A stretch of DNA of 64,000 nucleotides, taken from Pedobacter heparinus DSM 2366. Its GTDB lineage: Bacteria > Bacteroidota > Bacteroidia > Sphingobacteriales > Sphingobacteriaceae. How positions within the stretch are numbered: position 1 is the first letter of the stretch; every line of letters begins with the position of its first letter. The notes under the pieces are model-generated. The model was not told where the DNA came from and made no database searches. It was given only the letters and a program-made list of their open reading frames with translations. Shown here in pieces: positions 1 through 9,327 of this stretch. The position numbers were made by a program, and so were the translations under genes. The stretch is taken from the NCBI RefSeq assembly GCF_000023825.1, contig NC_013061.1:4960001-5024000 (forward strand), in the 5' to 3' direction.

Positions 1-1
1 C

Positions 2-901
2 AGAACTTTGGTAAACCCGAATGGCGTACATCCATGGCTGGGTCAGAATTTAAAGAAGGATTTTATACCGGGCTGGGTGGCTACTTTTACTTCGGGTAAA
101 TATAAAGGCCGCCAGGACCTTTCGATCCTGACCAGGCCCGATTCTCGCTTAAATAATTTTTTTCTGGGCGGACTGGAATGGATGTGCAAGGAGCTGAACA
201 TTGATGGCATTTACATGGATGACCTGGCGCTTGACAGGGAAACCATGCAAAGGACCCGTAAAATCCTGGAGCGCGACCGTCCAGGTGCGAAAATTGACAT
301 GCATACCTGGAACCATTACAACAAATATGCAAAATGGGCTTCTTCGCTAAACCTGTATATGGATATGCTTCCTTATATTGATCATTTATGGGTTGGTGAA
401 GCCAGGGATTACGACCGTTCTTCTGATTACTGGCTGATAGAAGTAAGTGGTGTTCCCTTCGGACTTTCTTCACAAATGCTGAACAAAGGTGGAAATCCAT
501 GGAGGGGTATGGTATTTGGTATTACAAACCGTTTGGGTTGGTTTAAAGCCAAAACACCAGAATATATCTGGAAATTCTGGGATGACTACCATATTGAAAA
601 GAAACAGATGATCGGATTCTGGAATGATGAAATTCCGGTTAAAACGGATAATAAAAAAACTGAGGCCACTATTTATAAAGGAAAGGATGAAGTAATTGTG
701 GCTTTGGCCAACTGGACTGCAGAACCGCAGAAATGCAAACTGAAAATAGACTGGAAAGCCCTGGGCTTGTCCCCTGACCAGGTAACAGCAGAAATACCGG
801 AAATAAAAGAGTTCCAGGACGGACGGTCAATCAATGTCGAAAAAGAAATCAACCTTGAAGGCGAAAAAGGCTTTCTTATTGTAATCAAAAGGAAACAATA
901 A
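2..901 (+). CDS. TIM-barrel glycoside-hydrolase-like protein, 3' part (5' end outside window)
   Basis: The reading frame is open to the left edge, and the first possible start inside the window is only a TTG at 8, so this is the C-terminal ~300 residues of a longer protein. It shows an Asp-rich TIM-barrel segment (DGIYMDDLALDR near residue 65) followed by tryptophan-rich stretches and a C-terminal beta-sandwich-like tail (about residues 215-297) with the pattern of a carbohydrate-active enzyme. It resembles the large Bacteroidota proteins annotated as glycoside hydrolase domain or DUF6067. The substrate is unknown. The next gene starts 20 bases downstream on the same strand and encodes a secreted beta-helix protein, so the two probably share a transcript and act on the same extracellular glycan. 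The family assignment is tentative. The missing N-terminus should carry the signal peptide. Confidence 0.6.
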   Translation, partial: RTLVNPNGVHPWLGQNLKKDFIPGWVATFTSGKYKGRQDLSILTRPDSRLNNFFLGGLEWMCKELNIDGIYMDDLALDRETMQRTRKILERDRPGAKIDMHTWNHYNKYAKWASSLNLYMDMLPYIDHLWVGEARDYDRSSDYWLIEVSGVPFGLSSQMLNKGGNPWRGMVFGITNRLGWFKAKTPEYIWKFWDDYHIEKKQMIGFWNDEIPVKTDNKKTEATIYKGKDEVIVALANWTAEPQKCKLKIDWKALGLSPDQVTAEIPEIKEFQDGRSINVEKEINLEGEKGFLIVIKRKQ

Positions 902-921
902 TTAAGATAAAGCGGATTGTT

Positions 922-3087
922 ATGAAGATTACGACTTTAATGAAAAGATCGGCAAGTTTATTGCTGTTAGGTCTGACCCTTTGGGTCCCGGTAAATGCGC
1001 AGCAAGCCCTTAAAATATATGTGGCCCCAAATGGGAAAGTAAACGCTGCAGGTACGCTTAAAAACCCTGTATCAACAATTTCAACAGCCTTAGCCAGGGC
1101 CAATGCCGCAGCTAAGAAGAGCAAAAAACCTGTAGAGATTATTTTACGTGCCGGAGTTTATCCGCAGACAAATACCCTGGAAATTGTACAGGGGAAAACC
1201 TGGAATTCATTGGTGCCCCTGACTATAAAGGCTTACAACAATGAAAAGGTAATTGTTCATGGTGGGAAGATCATTGCCCCAAACCTGATCAAACCCGTTT
1301 CGGATGCCGGATATCGGAAGCGCTTTCTACCGGAATTCAGGAACAGGATAAGGCAGGTAAACCTTAAGGAAGCCGGTATTAAAAATACCGGTAAGTTAAG
1401 GATGACCGGCTTTACAAGACCTTTTGCACCTGCATGGCTGGAAATTTTTACAAATGACGAACCGGGCAGAATTGCACGCTGGCCAAATAAAGGGACTGTC
1501 CCTATCCACTCTGTACTGGATACGGGTTCCATTCCAAGATGGGGCGACTCTACAAACCGGGGTGGTACCTTTACCTATAAGGACATTAACCGCCCTTCAA
1601 GGTGGAAAGAACCTGAGAAAGCCTGGATAGCCGGCTTTTTCATGTGGGGCTATGCAGATGACGCGGTGCCTTTAAAGGGCATAGATACAGTAAAACAGAC
1701 CATTACTACACTTAAGCCCCATGCCTATGGTTTCGGAAATGGAAAACCATGGCGGGCATGGCATGCATATAATATACCTGAAGAGATTGATGTTCCGGGA
1801 GAATACTATGTGGACACCGAGACCAAAATGCTTTACTTTTTACCGCCCGATAATTTAAAAAAACTGGAAATCTCAGAACTGGAAAGTCCACTATTTTCCA
1901 TAGATGATGTACAGAATGTGAAGATACAAAACCTGGATTTTACCTGCAGCCGGGGCATCGGTATTACGATGGAAAGAACAGAGCGCGTGCTGATTGATGG
2001 CTGTAAGTTTACCAATCTTGGCATTGTAGCAGTTTTTATGGGTAAAGGTGTAGAGGCAGAATCAGACAGCTTAAGTGTATTTGCCGTTAAGCCCGCCTCC
2101 AGATCTATTGGGAGCCTGGTACAATATGTTTATGACCATACGGTTTTTGACCGGGAAGCCGGAAAAAACAATGGAATTGTCAACTGCGAAGTTTACAATA
2201 CCGGATCAGGTGGCTTTTTGATCAGCGGCGGGAACAGGTTAACTCTTGAACGCGGCAATAATTATGTTAAAAACTGTAGCATTCACGATTTCAACCGCAT
2301 TGAACGTTCGTATCGCCCTGGTATATGGATCACAGGGGTAGGTAACAGCATTTCCAACTGCGACATTTACAATGCACCTTCATCTGGTGTGATGCTGCAT
2401 GGCAATAATCATCTGGTTGAGTATAATAATTTTCATCACCTGGTGATGGACTCGGATGATATGGGCGCCCTGTATTTTGGCAGGAACCCTTCTGAAATGG
2501 GGCAGATTGTAAGGTACAACTATTTTCATCATATAGGTGGTGATCATAAGACTATGGCGGTTTACCACGATGACGGAGCCTGTGGAATGGAAGTTTATGA
2601 CAATGTATTTTATAAAGCAGGAACTGTTGCAGGCTTTATTGGTGGCGGCAGGGACAATCCTTACCACAACAACATTTTTATTGAAACAAAATATGCTGGG
2701 CATATTGATGACCGGCTAAAGCACTGGGCAAGGGCCATGCTGGTAAAAGATGGTACTTTTCAAAAACGACTGGAAGCTGTAAATTACAAGAACCCACCTT
2801 ATTCGACCCAGTACCCAACATTACCAAAATACTTTGAAGATAATCCGGAGATTCCAAAAAGAGATACTTTTTATAACAACCTGTTGGTAAAAATGCCAAA
2901 AAGAGTTGAAGGCCGGGAAGAAATGCTGCCGTTTATGAAAAGCAATTACGAAACCAATGAAGATCCTGGTTTTGAAAACTATGCCAAAGAAAACTTTAAA
3001 TTGCGTAAGGATGCCATCATATGGCAAAAAATACCTGGTTTCAGAAATATCCCATTTGAAAAAATTGGCTATCAAAAAGTAAAATGA
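922..3087 (+). CDS. Secreted right-handed parallel beta-helix protein (pectate-lyase-like fold)
   Basis: The 721-residue protein begins with a clear signal peptide (MKRSASLLLLGLTLW, cleavage after NAQ near residue 27). It then has the DUF1565-like opening of polysaccharide-degrading beta-helices (YVAPNGKVNAAGTLKNP). The middle part (about 310-590) is a run of short coils with repeated N-x-I/F and HDF/HHL elements, including NCEVYNTGSGG and NYFHHIGGDH. This fold occurs in polysaccharide lyases and in GH families such as GH141. I cannot assign a catalytic family from the visible motifs. It overlaps the next gene by four bases (ATGA at 3084), which indicates translational coupling. The partner is a CBM9-like protein. 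A role in periplasmic or surface glycan cleavage is inferred. Confidence 0.75.
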   Translation: MKITTLMKRSASLLLLGLTLWVPVNAQQALKIYVAPNGKVNAAGTLKNPVSTISTALARANAAAKKSKKPVEIILRAGVYPQTNTLEIVQGKTWNSLVPLTIKAYNNEKVIVHGGKIIAPNLIKPVSDAGYRKRFLPEFRNRIRQVNLKEAGIKNTGKLRMTGFTRPFAPAWLEIFTNDEPGRIARWPNKGTVPIHSVLDTGSIPRWGDSTNRGGTFTYKDINRPSRWKEPEKAWIAGFFMWGYADDAVPLKGIDTVKQTITTLKPHAYGFGNGKPWRAWHAYNIPEEIDVPGEYYVDTETKMLYFLPPDNLKKLEISELESPLFSIDDVQNVKIQNLDFTCSRGIGITMERTERVLIDGCKFTNLGIVAVFMGKGVEAESDSLSVFAVKPASRSIGSLVQYVYDHTVFDREAGKNNGIVNCEVYNTGSGGFLISGGNRLTLERGNNYVKNCSIHDFNRIERSYRPGIWITGVGNSISNCDIYNAPSSGVMLHGNNHLVEYNNFHHLVMDSDDMGALYFGRNPSEMGQIVRYNYFHHIGGDHKTMAVYHDDGACGMEVYDNVFYKAGTVAGFIGGGRDNPYHNNIFIETKYAGHIDDRLKHWARAMLVKDGTFQKRLEAVNYKNPPYSTQYPTLPKYFEDNPEIPKRDTFYNNLLVKMPKRVEGREEMLPFMKSNYETNEDPGFENYAKENFKLRKDAIIWQKIPGFRNIPFEKIGYQKVK

Positions 3088-3722
3088 TACTAAAAGTAGC
3101 ATACCTGCCGGAAATCAACACCAATACAGGGCTCTTTGGGCTGTCTGATCTACTTGACCAAGTGGAACGACAGCCCATAGGCTGCTCACCCTGGAAAGAA
3201 TATGCCGGCGCAGACGTACAAGCCGGTTTCGCCATTGTTCAGGGGAAAGACTGCATCGCGCTGAAATATTATGTCAGGGAAGCCTTTAGTAATCCTGTAT
3301 ATTTTAACGCCAACGACCCGGTATACAGAGACAGTTGTGTAGAGTTTTTTATTGGTTTTAATACCGATGCAGGATATTACAACTTTGAGTTCAACAACGC
3401 CGGAACCTGTTTATTGGGTTTTGGAACAGGCAGGGAAAGAAAGTACCTGCCAAAATCGCTTATCGATCAGATCAGCTACTGCCGCTCATTTAAAAGCAAG
3501 GGAATGGAATCGCTGATAGAATGGGAGCTGACGCTGGTTATTCCTTTTGAGGTATTCTGTTTTCATACCATTCGTAAACTTGAAGGACCATCATGCAGGG
3601 GCAATTTTTTTAAATGCGGTGATGATCTTCCAGAGCCGCATTACCTGGCCTGGAACAATATTACAACGGATAGTCCCAACTTTCATTTACCGGAATATTT
3701 TGGTTTAATTGATTTTGTATAA
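3084..3722 (+). CDS. Carbohydrate-binding family 9-like protein
   Basis: The 212-residue protein matches the stand-alone CBM9-like proteins of Bacteroidota. It has a conserved core of DSCVEFFIGF (about 88-97), YYNFEFNNAGTCLLGFG and a terminal LAWNNI...PEYFGLIDF block. No signal peptide or lipobox is visible at the ATG, so it is either cytoplasmic or its true start is different, but the ATGA overlap with the beta-helix gene makes this start very likely. Proteins of this family often travel with glycoside hydrolase genes. A sugar-binding or scaffold role is inferred from the family; the ligand is unknown. Confidence 0.7.
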   Translation: MILKVAYLPEINTNTGLFGLSDLLDQVERQPIGCSPWKEYAGADVQAGFAIVQGKDCIALKYYVREAFSNPVYFNANDPVYRDSCVEFFIGFNTDAGYYNFEFNNAGTCLLGFGTGRERKYLPKSLIDQISYCRSFKSKGMESLIEWELTLVIPFEVFCFHTIRKLEGPSCRGNFFKCGDDLPEPHYLAWNNITTDSPNFHLPEYFGLIDFV

Positions 3723-3765
3723 TTGGATTTTGTAGTTTTTTTTATAACCTTGCCAAAAAAAGCAG

Positions 3766-4674
3766 ATGTTTCAAGAAGAGAGCTATAATAAACATGGGAA
3801 CTGGTACAACACCCTATTCCCAACTGAAGAATCTAAAAAAGCTTATTTTCAAAAATTCAAAGAAGCAGATCAGAATACCATCAACAACTGGCTTCAAAGT
3901 ATACAATTCTCCTGTCTCGACCCGTTGATCAGTGTAAAGGGACAGGCTTGGTTAACCGTTGGTGATGCTTACGGTTTAGATGCCAATTACATCATTTCAA
4001 ATGGCAATGACAATACCGCCCACGCCAGTGATCTGAAAAGTGATTTCCTCAAAGTTTCTGAACAGGAAGGGTTTATCAATAGTTTTTCGGCTGAAAATGC
4101 CGAGAAGCTGTCTTTTGAAGACAACAGCTTTGATTATGTATTGTGCAAAGAAACCTACCATCATTTTCCAAGGCCATATATGGCGGTATATGAAATGCTG
4201 AGGGTAGCCAGAAAGGGCATCATGATGATTGAACCCCAGGATCCGGTAATTAAAATGCCAATGTTCCTGTTCATCACCAATATTCTGGCAGCAATAAATG
4301 ATAAACTGGTACAGAAAGTCTGGAAAAACCGGTTTTCTTATGAACCTGTAGGAAATTTTGTATACAAGGTTTCTGAACGCGAGTTTGAAAAACTAGCGGC
4401 AGGACTGAATTTACGTATGGTGGCTTTTAAAAGGATCAATTCCAATTTCTATTATAAAGGTGCAGAAACAACCATGGCCAATCCGGGAAATCTGAAGTTT
4501 TTAAAACTAAGGATGAAAAAATATATATTCGACCTGCTGGTGAAGTTAAAATTATGCAGCAGTCAGGTGCTTACAAGTTTAATTTTTAAAGAAACACCAG
4601 ATGAACAGGAGCAGCAAAAGTTAAAGCGGGCCGGTTATCACCTGGTGCACATTCCGCTCAACCCTTACCTGTAA
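3766..4674 (+). CDS. Class I SAM-dependent methyltransferase
   Basis: The 302-residue protein has a glycine-poor variant of motif I (LTVGDAYGLDANYI, about 64-77). It also has a Methyltransf_11-type acidic/post-I region (SFEDNSFDYVLCKETYHHF, about 116-134) followed by the helix MAVYEMLRVARKGIMMIEPQDP. These are the expected elements of a Rossmann-fold methyltransferase. The substrate is not deducible; the long C-terminal part (about 165-302) is basic. It lies 43 bases after the CBM9-like gene and converges with the lacI gene 11 bases away. Such genes are often found beside polysaccharide or cell-envelope glycan genes, but here the link to the sugar cluster is only positional. Confidence 0.75.
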   Translation: MFQEESYNKHGNWYNTLFPTEESKKAYFQKFKEADQNTINNWLQSIQFSCLDPLISVKGQAWLTVGDAYGLDANYIISNGNDNTAHASDLKSDFLKVSEQEGFINSFSAENAEKLSFEDNSFDYVLCKETYHHFPRPYMAVYEMLRVARKGIMMIEPQDPVIKMPMFLFITNILAAINDKLVQKVWKNRFSYEPVGNFVYKVSEREFEKLAAGLNLRMVAFKRINSNFYYKGAETTMANPGNLKFLKLRMKKYIFDLLVKLKLCSSQVLTSLIFKETPDEQEQQKLKRAGYHLVHIPLNPYL

Positions 4675-4685
4675 ACAGCGCTTTT

Positions 4686-5762
4686 TTAAAATCTGTTGTA
4701 AAGCATCGAATCATCGATGTAATAGTTCAGATTTTCTTTGGTAACAATATCCAGCGGCAGAAACTTGATGGCCGAAATTTCCTTTTTAAACACCAAATGA
4801 TCAACCAACTGGTTAATACCCCAATACCCCTGTCCTAATGGATTTTGATTGATTAAAAAGCTGATAGACCCTTTATTGAGGTAATGGAGGTTTTGAGGAA
4901 TAAGATCGTAGCCTATTATTTTGATGTGGTTGATAAATTTTTGTTCAAAATACTTTGCGATTTCAAAGGCTTTGGAGGTTGTCACAAAACAAAACTGCAA
5001 CTGGGGATTACCTTCAAATATGGAATCGAGCTGTTCTACAAACAAAGCGTAATTGCGTAAGTTCAACTCTGCTTTAATGATCTCATATTGATGGTTCAAA
5101 TTATTCTGAATGAAGTAATTCCTTAAACCCTGCTCTTTCTTGGTAAGGTGGGCTGAATTACTGATCTCTTCATCGATATGGGCAATTAAAACGGATGGTG
5201 GCTGGGGTTGTCCGTAATGGATCAGCTTACCTGCAACCTGGCCGCTCTGATAGGAATCTTGTCCGATATAACTCAGGGGATCAAATTCTGCAATTTGGGT
5301 ATTAAACAGAACGAAAGGGATTTCCTGTTTTTTCCATGCTTCGAAAAACGGAAGTACTTCCCTGTAAAACATTGGAGCAAGTAAAATCCCATCCGGATTG
5401 GCACGGCTAACTTCTTCAGCTTTTTTCACAAATGAATGGGGATCATAAGGATTGAACATAAACAATGTCACCTTAACACCGTATTGTCGTGCTTCTTTCG
5501 CGGCCTTTTGGATCCCGGCCCTTGGATCGAGCCAATACGCATCGTAGCGGGGATCACCAATAAGCGCGGCAAAATGATATTCTTTTTTGGTTCCAAGGGC
5601 GCGGGCCATGAAATTTGGCTCATAGTTCATTTCTTCAATGATCTTAAGAATCCGCTCCTTTACCTTTTCAGAAACATTCCCCCGGTCGTGCAATACCCTG
5701 TCGACAGTACCTGCAGATACTTTTGCTTTAACGGCAATATCCTTAATACGGATGTTCTTCAT
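4686..5762 (-). CDS. LacI-family transcriptional regulator
   Basis: The 358-residue protein has a textbook LacI headpiece at residues 1-55: IRIKDIAVKAKVSAGTVDRV, then HDRGNVSEKVKERI and a hinge helix near MARALGT. A periplasmic-binding-protein-like sensor domain follows (about 60-340), of the type that binds free sugars. It is transcribed away from the DUF5107-TPR operon across a 395-base gap that holds two perfect palindromes, so it most likely controls itself and that operon. The GTVDRVLHDRG variant is typical of Bacteroidota LacI proteins whose sensor resembles ribose- or galactose-binding proteins. The effector is unknown. Confidence 0.9.
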   Translation of the reverse strand: MKNIRIKDIAVKAKVSAGTVDRVLHDRGNVSEKVKERILKIIEEMNYEPNFMARALGTKKEYHFAALIGDPRYDAYWLDPRAGIQKAAKEARQYGVKVTLFMFNPYDPHSFVKKAEEVSRANPDGILLAPMFYREVLPFFEAWKKQEIPFVLFNTQIAEFDPLSYIGQDSYQSGQVAGKLIHYGQPQPPSVLIAHIDEEISNSAHLTKKEQGLRNYFIQNNLNHQYEIIKAELNLRNYALFVEQLDSIFEGNPQLQFCFVTTSKAFEIAKYFEQKFINHIKIIGYDLIPQNLHYLNKGSISFLINQNPLGQGYWGINQLVDHLVFKKEISAIKFLPLDIVTKENLNYYIDDSMLYNRF

Positions 5763-5966
5763 TTTCTATTTATATTTTCTGTTATATTAAAGCGTTATTC
5801 TTTCCTTCTGCAAGCCAGAAGATAATCAAAAATATTGGCGGCGGCGGCTAAAAAAATTTAACAAATGTATTTATTTAGTTTGTAAGATAAACATAAATAC
5901 AAGTCTATCCGGTTAATCCTCTTTTCAAGGGCATATCACCAAAACCGTAAGTTTTTTTATCCACAT

Positions 5967-5988
5967 ATACATTTAATATTAAATGTAT
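5967..5988. promoter_or_regulatory. 22-bp perfect palindrome, candidate operator
   Basis: The half site ATACATTTAAT is followed directly by its exact inverted repeat with no spacer. It lies about 205 bases upstream of lacI and 170 bases upstream of the DUF5107 gene. It could be an operator for LacI or for a second dimeric regulator. It is AT-rich and lacks the central CG expected of a classical LacI site, so LacI binding here is less certain than at 6040. Confidence 0.45.
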
Positions 5989-6039
5989 GCGTATTGCAAA
6001 TAAAATACATTTTATTGGTTATTTCAACAAATAATCATG

Positions 6040-6053
6040 TGTGTGCGCACACA
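6040..6053. promoter_or_regulatory. 14-bp GC-centred palindrome, candidate LacI operator
   Basis: TGTGTGCGCACACA is a perfect palindrome centred on a CG step, which is the hallmark of LacI-family operators. It stands just upstream of the candidate -33 element (6071) of the rightward operon and is alone in a strongly AT-rich background. Its position upstream of the promoter would fit activation or looping as well as repression. Confidence 0.6.
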
Positions 6054-6070
6054 TTTTTTTAATTCACGGC

Positions 6071-6101
6071 TTGCTTCTTAATTTATTCTTAACTAAGTTT
6101 G
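6071..6101 (+). promoter_or_regulatory. Candidate Bacteroidota -33/-7 promoter of the DUF5107 operon
   Basis: The -7 box TAAGTTTG at 6094-6101 is an exact match to TAnnTTTG. TTGC at 6071-6074 sits 19 bases upstream and partly matches the -33 TTTG element. Transcription would start near 6108, about 50 bases before the ATG at 6158. Confidence 0.5.
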
Positions 6102-6157
6102 ATCATAGAAATATTGTTGGGCTCATATACTTATCCCTGCTCAACCTGTGACATCAA

Positions 6158-9100
6158 ATGGAAGACACCAAGATTAAAGAAAAAGCGATCATCAGAAAGG
6201 AACTTATTGTACTTAAAACGTATCCCTATTCGGATCCGAGTCCCATTCCTGAGTTTGGACGCCTGTATCCTTATAACCGTTTTGATGGATACACCAATAA
6301 AAGCATAGAACAGACCTGGGAAATGATTGTTATGGAAAACAATCACATCAAAATCTGGATCAATCCAGCTGTAGGGGGAAAAATATGGGGTGCCATAGAA
6401 AAATCGACAACAAGGGAATTTATATATTTTAACCATGCAGCAAAATTCAGAGATGTAGCCATGAGAGGTCCCTGGACTTCCGGTGGCATGGAAATCAATA
6501 TGGGCATCATCGGGCATACTCCCTCCTGTTCGGCTCCGGTTGACTACAAAACAATTGAGAATGAAGATGGCAGTGTAAGCTGCTTTATCGGGGCCACGGA
6601 CTGGCCCTCCCGTACAGAATGGCGTGTAGAAATAAAACTGGGTAAAGATGCTGCACATTTTAGCACTAAAAGTTGGTGGCACAACAATAGTTGTATGTCC
6701 CAGTCCTACTATCAATGGAACAATGTGGGTATTAAAACCTCCGGAAACCTGGAATACATCTACCCGGGGCAGCATCGTTTAGGACACGATGGAGTACCAC
6801 AGAGCTGGCCTGAGGATGACGAAAAAAGAAAAATTTCTTTCTACGACCAGAATAATTATGGTGAATATAAATCCTATCATGTTTTTGGCGCCTATACCGA
6901 TTTTTGGGGGTGTTACTGGCATAATGATCAGTTTGGCATGGGACATTCTGCTCCTTATGACGAAAAACCAGGAAAAAAGATATGGATTTGGGGACTTTCG
7001 CGTTATGGTATGATCTGGGAAGATCTTTTAACAGACGAGGATGGCCAGTACACAGAGGTTCAAAGTGGTCGTTTATTTAATCAAAGTATTGCTGCCAGCT
7101 CTAAAACCCCGTTTAAACACAGGTCATTTTTACCCTATACTTACGATACCTGGGAAGAACATTGGTTTCCGGTTAAAAACACTGGAGGATTAACCTATGG
7201 CAATCAACAACTTTCATTTTATATAACTGTACAAGAAGGAAACCAATTGATTAATATCTGTGCCAATGAAAGCCTGGATGATCATTTTAAAGTTTTTCAC
7301 CACACTAAGGAAATCCTTTCAACACAGCTTAGAATGAAAGCAATGCAGAACTGCAGCTTCGGACTTCCATACCCTGTAAAAGCAGCCGAATTACTGGTAA
7401 CGTTAAATGATTCGATAATATACAATGGCCCTGAACAGCATACAGTATTAAAAAGACCCACAAAACTGAGTAAGGACTACAATTTCGATTCGGTACAAGC
7501 GCATTGCATTCAGGCAAAGGAATGGGAAAGACAACGTTTTTTTGACCGAGCAATAACGCATTATCAGATTTGCCTGGACCTGGACCCCTTTTATACAGAA
7601 GCGCTTAGCGGCCTGGCAGGTCTTTATTTTAAACAACTTAAATTTACTGAAGCACTGAACCTTTTAAGTATTGTATTATCTGTTGATACGTATGACCCGG
7701 AGGCCAATTATTTATATGGACTGGTAAATGAAAGGTTACGAAATACAGCAGACGCAAAGGATGGTTTTTCTATTGCCAGTCAATCTGTCGAGTATAGGGT
7801 TGCATCATTTATAGCTCTGGCAAAAATGTTACTGCGTGAAGGTCAGATTGAAAAGGCATATGCTTATGTAAAAAAAGCAAGATTGTATAGCCCGGACAAT
7901 CTCCAATCTTTATATTTAAGCATCATTATAAACAATCTTAAAGGAAATAAAAAACAGTCGATGCTACTGATCAAACAGCTTTTACATACAGACCCCATTA
8001 ATTACCTGGCAAAATTTGAATTAAACAAAGCAGAAGGCATCCCGCTGGACAAAATTACCGTAAGTGAACTTCCTTATGAAACTTATACAGAACTGGCTGC
8101 CTTCTATTACAATGTAAACCTGTATAGTGAAGCGCTTAAACTATTGGAAGCAGCCCCTGATTACGCAATGGTTTATCTTTGGAAAGCTTATCTATATTCG
8201 CTTTCCGATTCGAAAACTACTATTGCCAGTGCACTGGAAAAGGCAGTGGCAATGAGGCCTGATTTTGTTTTTCCGCATCGTGAAGAGGACATTACAGTAT
8301 TGAACTGGGCAATTAGCCAGCACAATGCCTGGCAGTTTAAATATTATCTTGCACTTGCCCATATCCAGAACCTGCGCAGAGAAGAAGCATTGAGTCTTTT
8401 AAACAGCTGTCAGCAGCTGCCCGACTTCTATCCTTTTTATATTGTACGGGCAAACTTAAAAGAGGAATTGCAGAAGGACGGCTGCCTTTCTGACCTAAAA
8501 AAAGCCTTTCAGCTTGCACCCGATGAATGGAGGACAGTTCTAAACCTTTCCAATTACTACGCTGCACATGAGGACTGGGTGCAGGCACTCAACATCACCA
8601 GTAAAGGATATAAAATGTATCCCGACAATTATTATTTAGGGCTGAAACTTGCAAAATGCTTTATGCATACGCATAAATTTGAACAAGGGATTGCCCTGAT
8701 GACCAATATGACCGTATTGCCAAATGAGGGGGCCTCTGAAGGCAGGAACAGCTGGCGGGAAACTCACCTGCTCTGTGCGTTTAACGCGCTTGAAGATAAG
8801 AACCAGGAAAAAGCGACACATCATATCAATATGGCTAGGACATGGCCTGAAAACATGGGCATTGGCAAACCTCATCATGTTGATGAGCGCCTCGAAGACT
8901 ACATGCAGCTTATCTGTATAGATCATGAAAATAAAGAAGAACGAAAGGCACTAACGGATAAAATAACAAGTTACAGAATGCACCATAAACTCAGTCCTTA
9001 TGGTATACTTGACTTCATCAGCATTTTTCTTATGCAGGAAATGGGTGATGTAAAAGGTGCAGAAAGAATCCTGGACAACTGGTTAAAACAAGATCCTGAT

Positions 9101-9298
9101 GCTTTACCGCTAAAATGGAGCATCGCATTTTTAAAAGGCAACCAACAGGAATTGGCTGAACTTTCTCAACAGAAGGTTCCGGTTAAAGAGGTTCTGCCTT
9201 ATGAAGTGCCATTTGAAGACCGGTCCTTTCCTTTCGTAAAAAAATTACACAGTATTGGATTATTTAACAAGCATACACATTTAGCTACAATGAATTAA
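6158..9298 (+). CDS. DUF5107 domain protein fused to TPR repeats
   Basis: The 1046-residue protein has two parts. The N-terminal ~330 residues carry the DUF5107 signature, with an aldose-epimerase-like or galactose-mutarotase-like beta-supersandwich pattern (NPAVGGKIWG, FNHAAKFRDVAMRGPW, GGMEINMGIIGH, YYQWNNV). From about residue 440 to 930 come repeated 34-residue TPR units rich in A-x-x-x-Y/L and P-D/DP-turn elements, for example YQICLDLDPFYTEALSGLAGLYF. No signal peptide is visible, so the protein probably acts in the cytoplasm. It is the first gene of the LacI-linked operon and is followed 29 bases later by a dioxygenase. Some DUF5107 relatives are linked to glycoside processing; the activity of this one is unknown. 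Confidence 0.8.
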   Translation: MEDTKIKEKAIIRKELIVLKTYPYSDPSPIPEFGRLYPYNRFDGYTNKSIEQTWEMIVMENNHIKIWINPAVGGKIWGAIEKSTTREFIYFNHAAKFRDVAMRGPWTSGGMEINMGIIGHTPSCSAPVDYKTIENEDGSVSCFIGATDWPSRTEWRVEIKLGKDAAHFSTKSWWHNNSCMSQSYYQWNNVGIKTSGNLEYIYPGQHRLGHDGVPQSWPEDDEKRKISFYDQNNYGEYKSYHVFGAYTDFWGCYWHNDQFGMGHSAPYDEKPGKKIWIWGLSRYGMIWEDLLTDEDGQYTEVQSGRLFNQSIAASSKTPFKHRSFLPYTYDTWEEHWFPVKNTGGLTYGNQQLSFYITVQEGNQLINICANESLDDHFKVFHHTKEILSTQLRMKAMQNCSFGLPYPVKAAELLVTLNDSIIYNGPEQHTVLKRPTKLSKDYNFDSVQAHCIQAKEWERQRFFDRAITHYQICLDLDPFYTEALSGLAGLYFKQLKFTEALNLLSIVLSVDTYDPEANYLYGLVNERLRNTADAKDGFSIASQSVEYRVASFIALAKMLLREGQIEKAYAYVKKARLYSPDNLQSLYLSIIINNLKGNKKQSMLLIKQLLHTDPINYLAKFELNKAEGIPLDKITVSELPYETYTELAAFYYNVNLYSEALKLLEAAPDYAMVYLWKAYLYSLSDSKTTIASALEKAVAMRPDFVFPHREEDITVLNWAISQHNAWQFKYYLALAHIQNLRREEALSLLNSCQQLPDFYPFYIVRANLKEELQKDGCLSDLKKAFQLAPDEWRTVLNLSNYYAAHEDWVQALNITSKGYKMYPDNYYLGLKLAKCFMHTHKFEQGIALMTNMTVLPNEGASEGRNSWRETHLLCAFNALEDKNQEKATHHINMARTWPENMGIGKPHHVDERLEDYMQLICIDHENKEERKALTDKITSYRMHHKLSPYGILDFISIFLMQEMGDVKGAERILDNWLKQDPDALPLKWSIAFLKGNQQELAELSQQKVPVKEVLPYEVPFEDRSFPFVKKLHSIGLFNKHTHLATMN

Positions 9299-9327
9299 CA
9301 GATCAATCGGATTTAAAAATCAGCAAA

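Larger units (their letters stand above)
5763..6157. other. 395-base divergent intergenic region between lacI and the DUF5107 operon
   Basis: The region has no coding ORF. It holds two perfect palindromes (5967-5988 and 6040-6053), a good -7 box TAAGTTTG at 6094-6101 for the rightward operon, and a minus-strand -7 box (TACATTTG, plus-strand 5862-5869) for lacI. The remainder is AT-rich and shows nothing else I can support. Confidence 0.7.
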
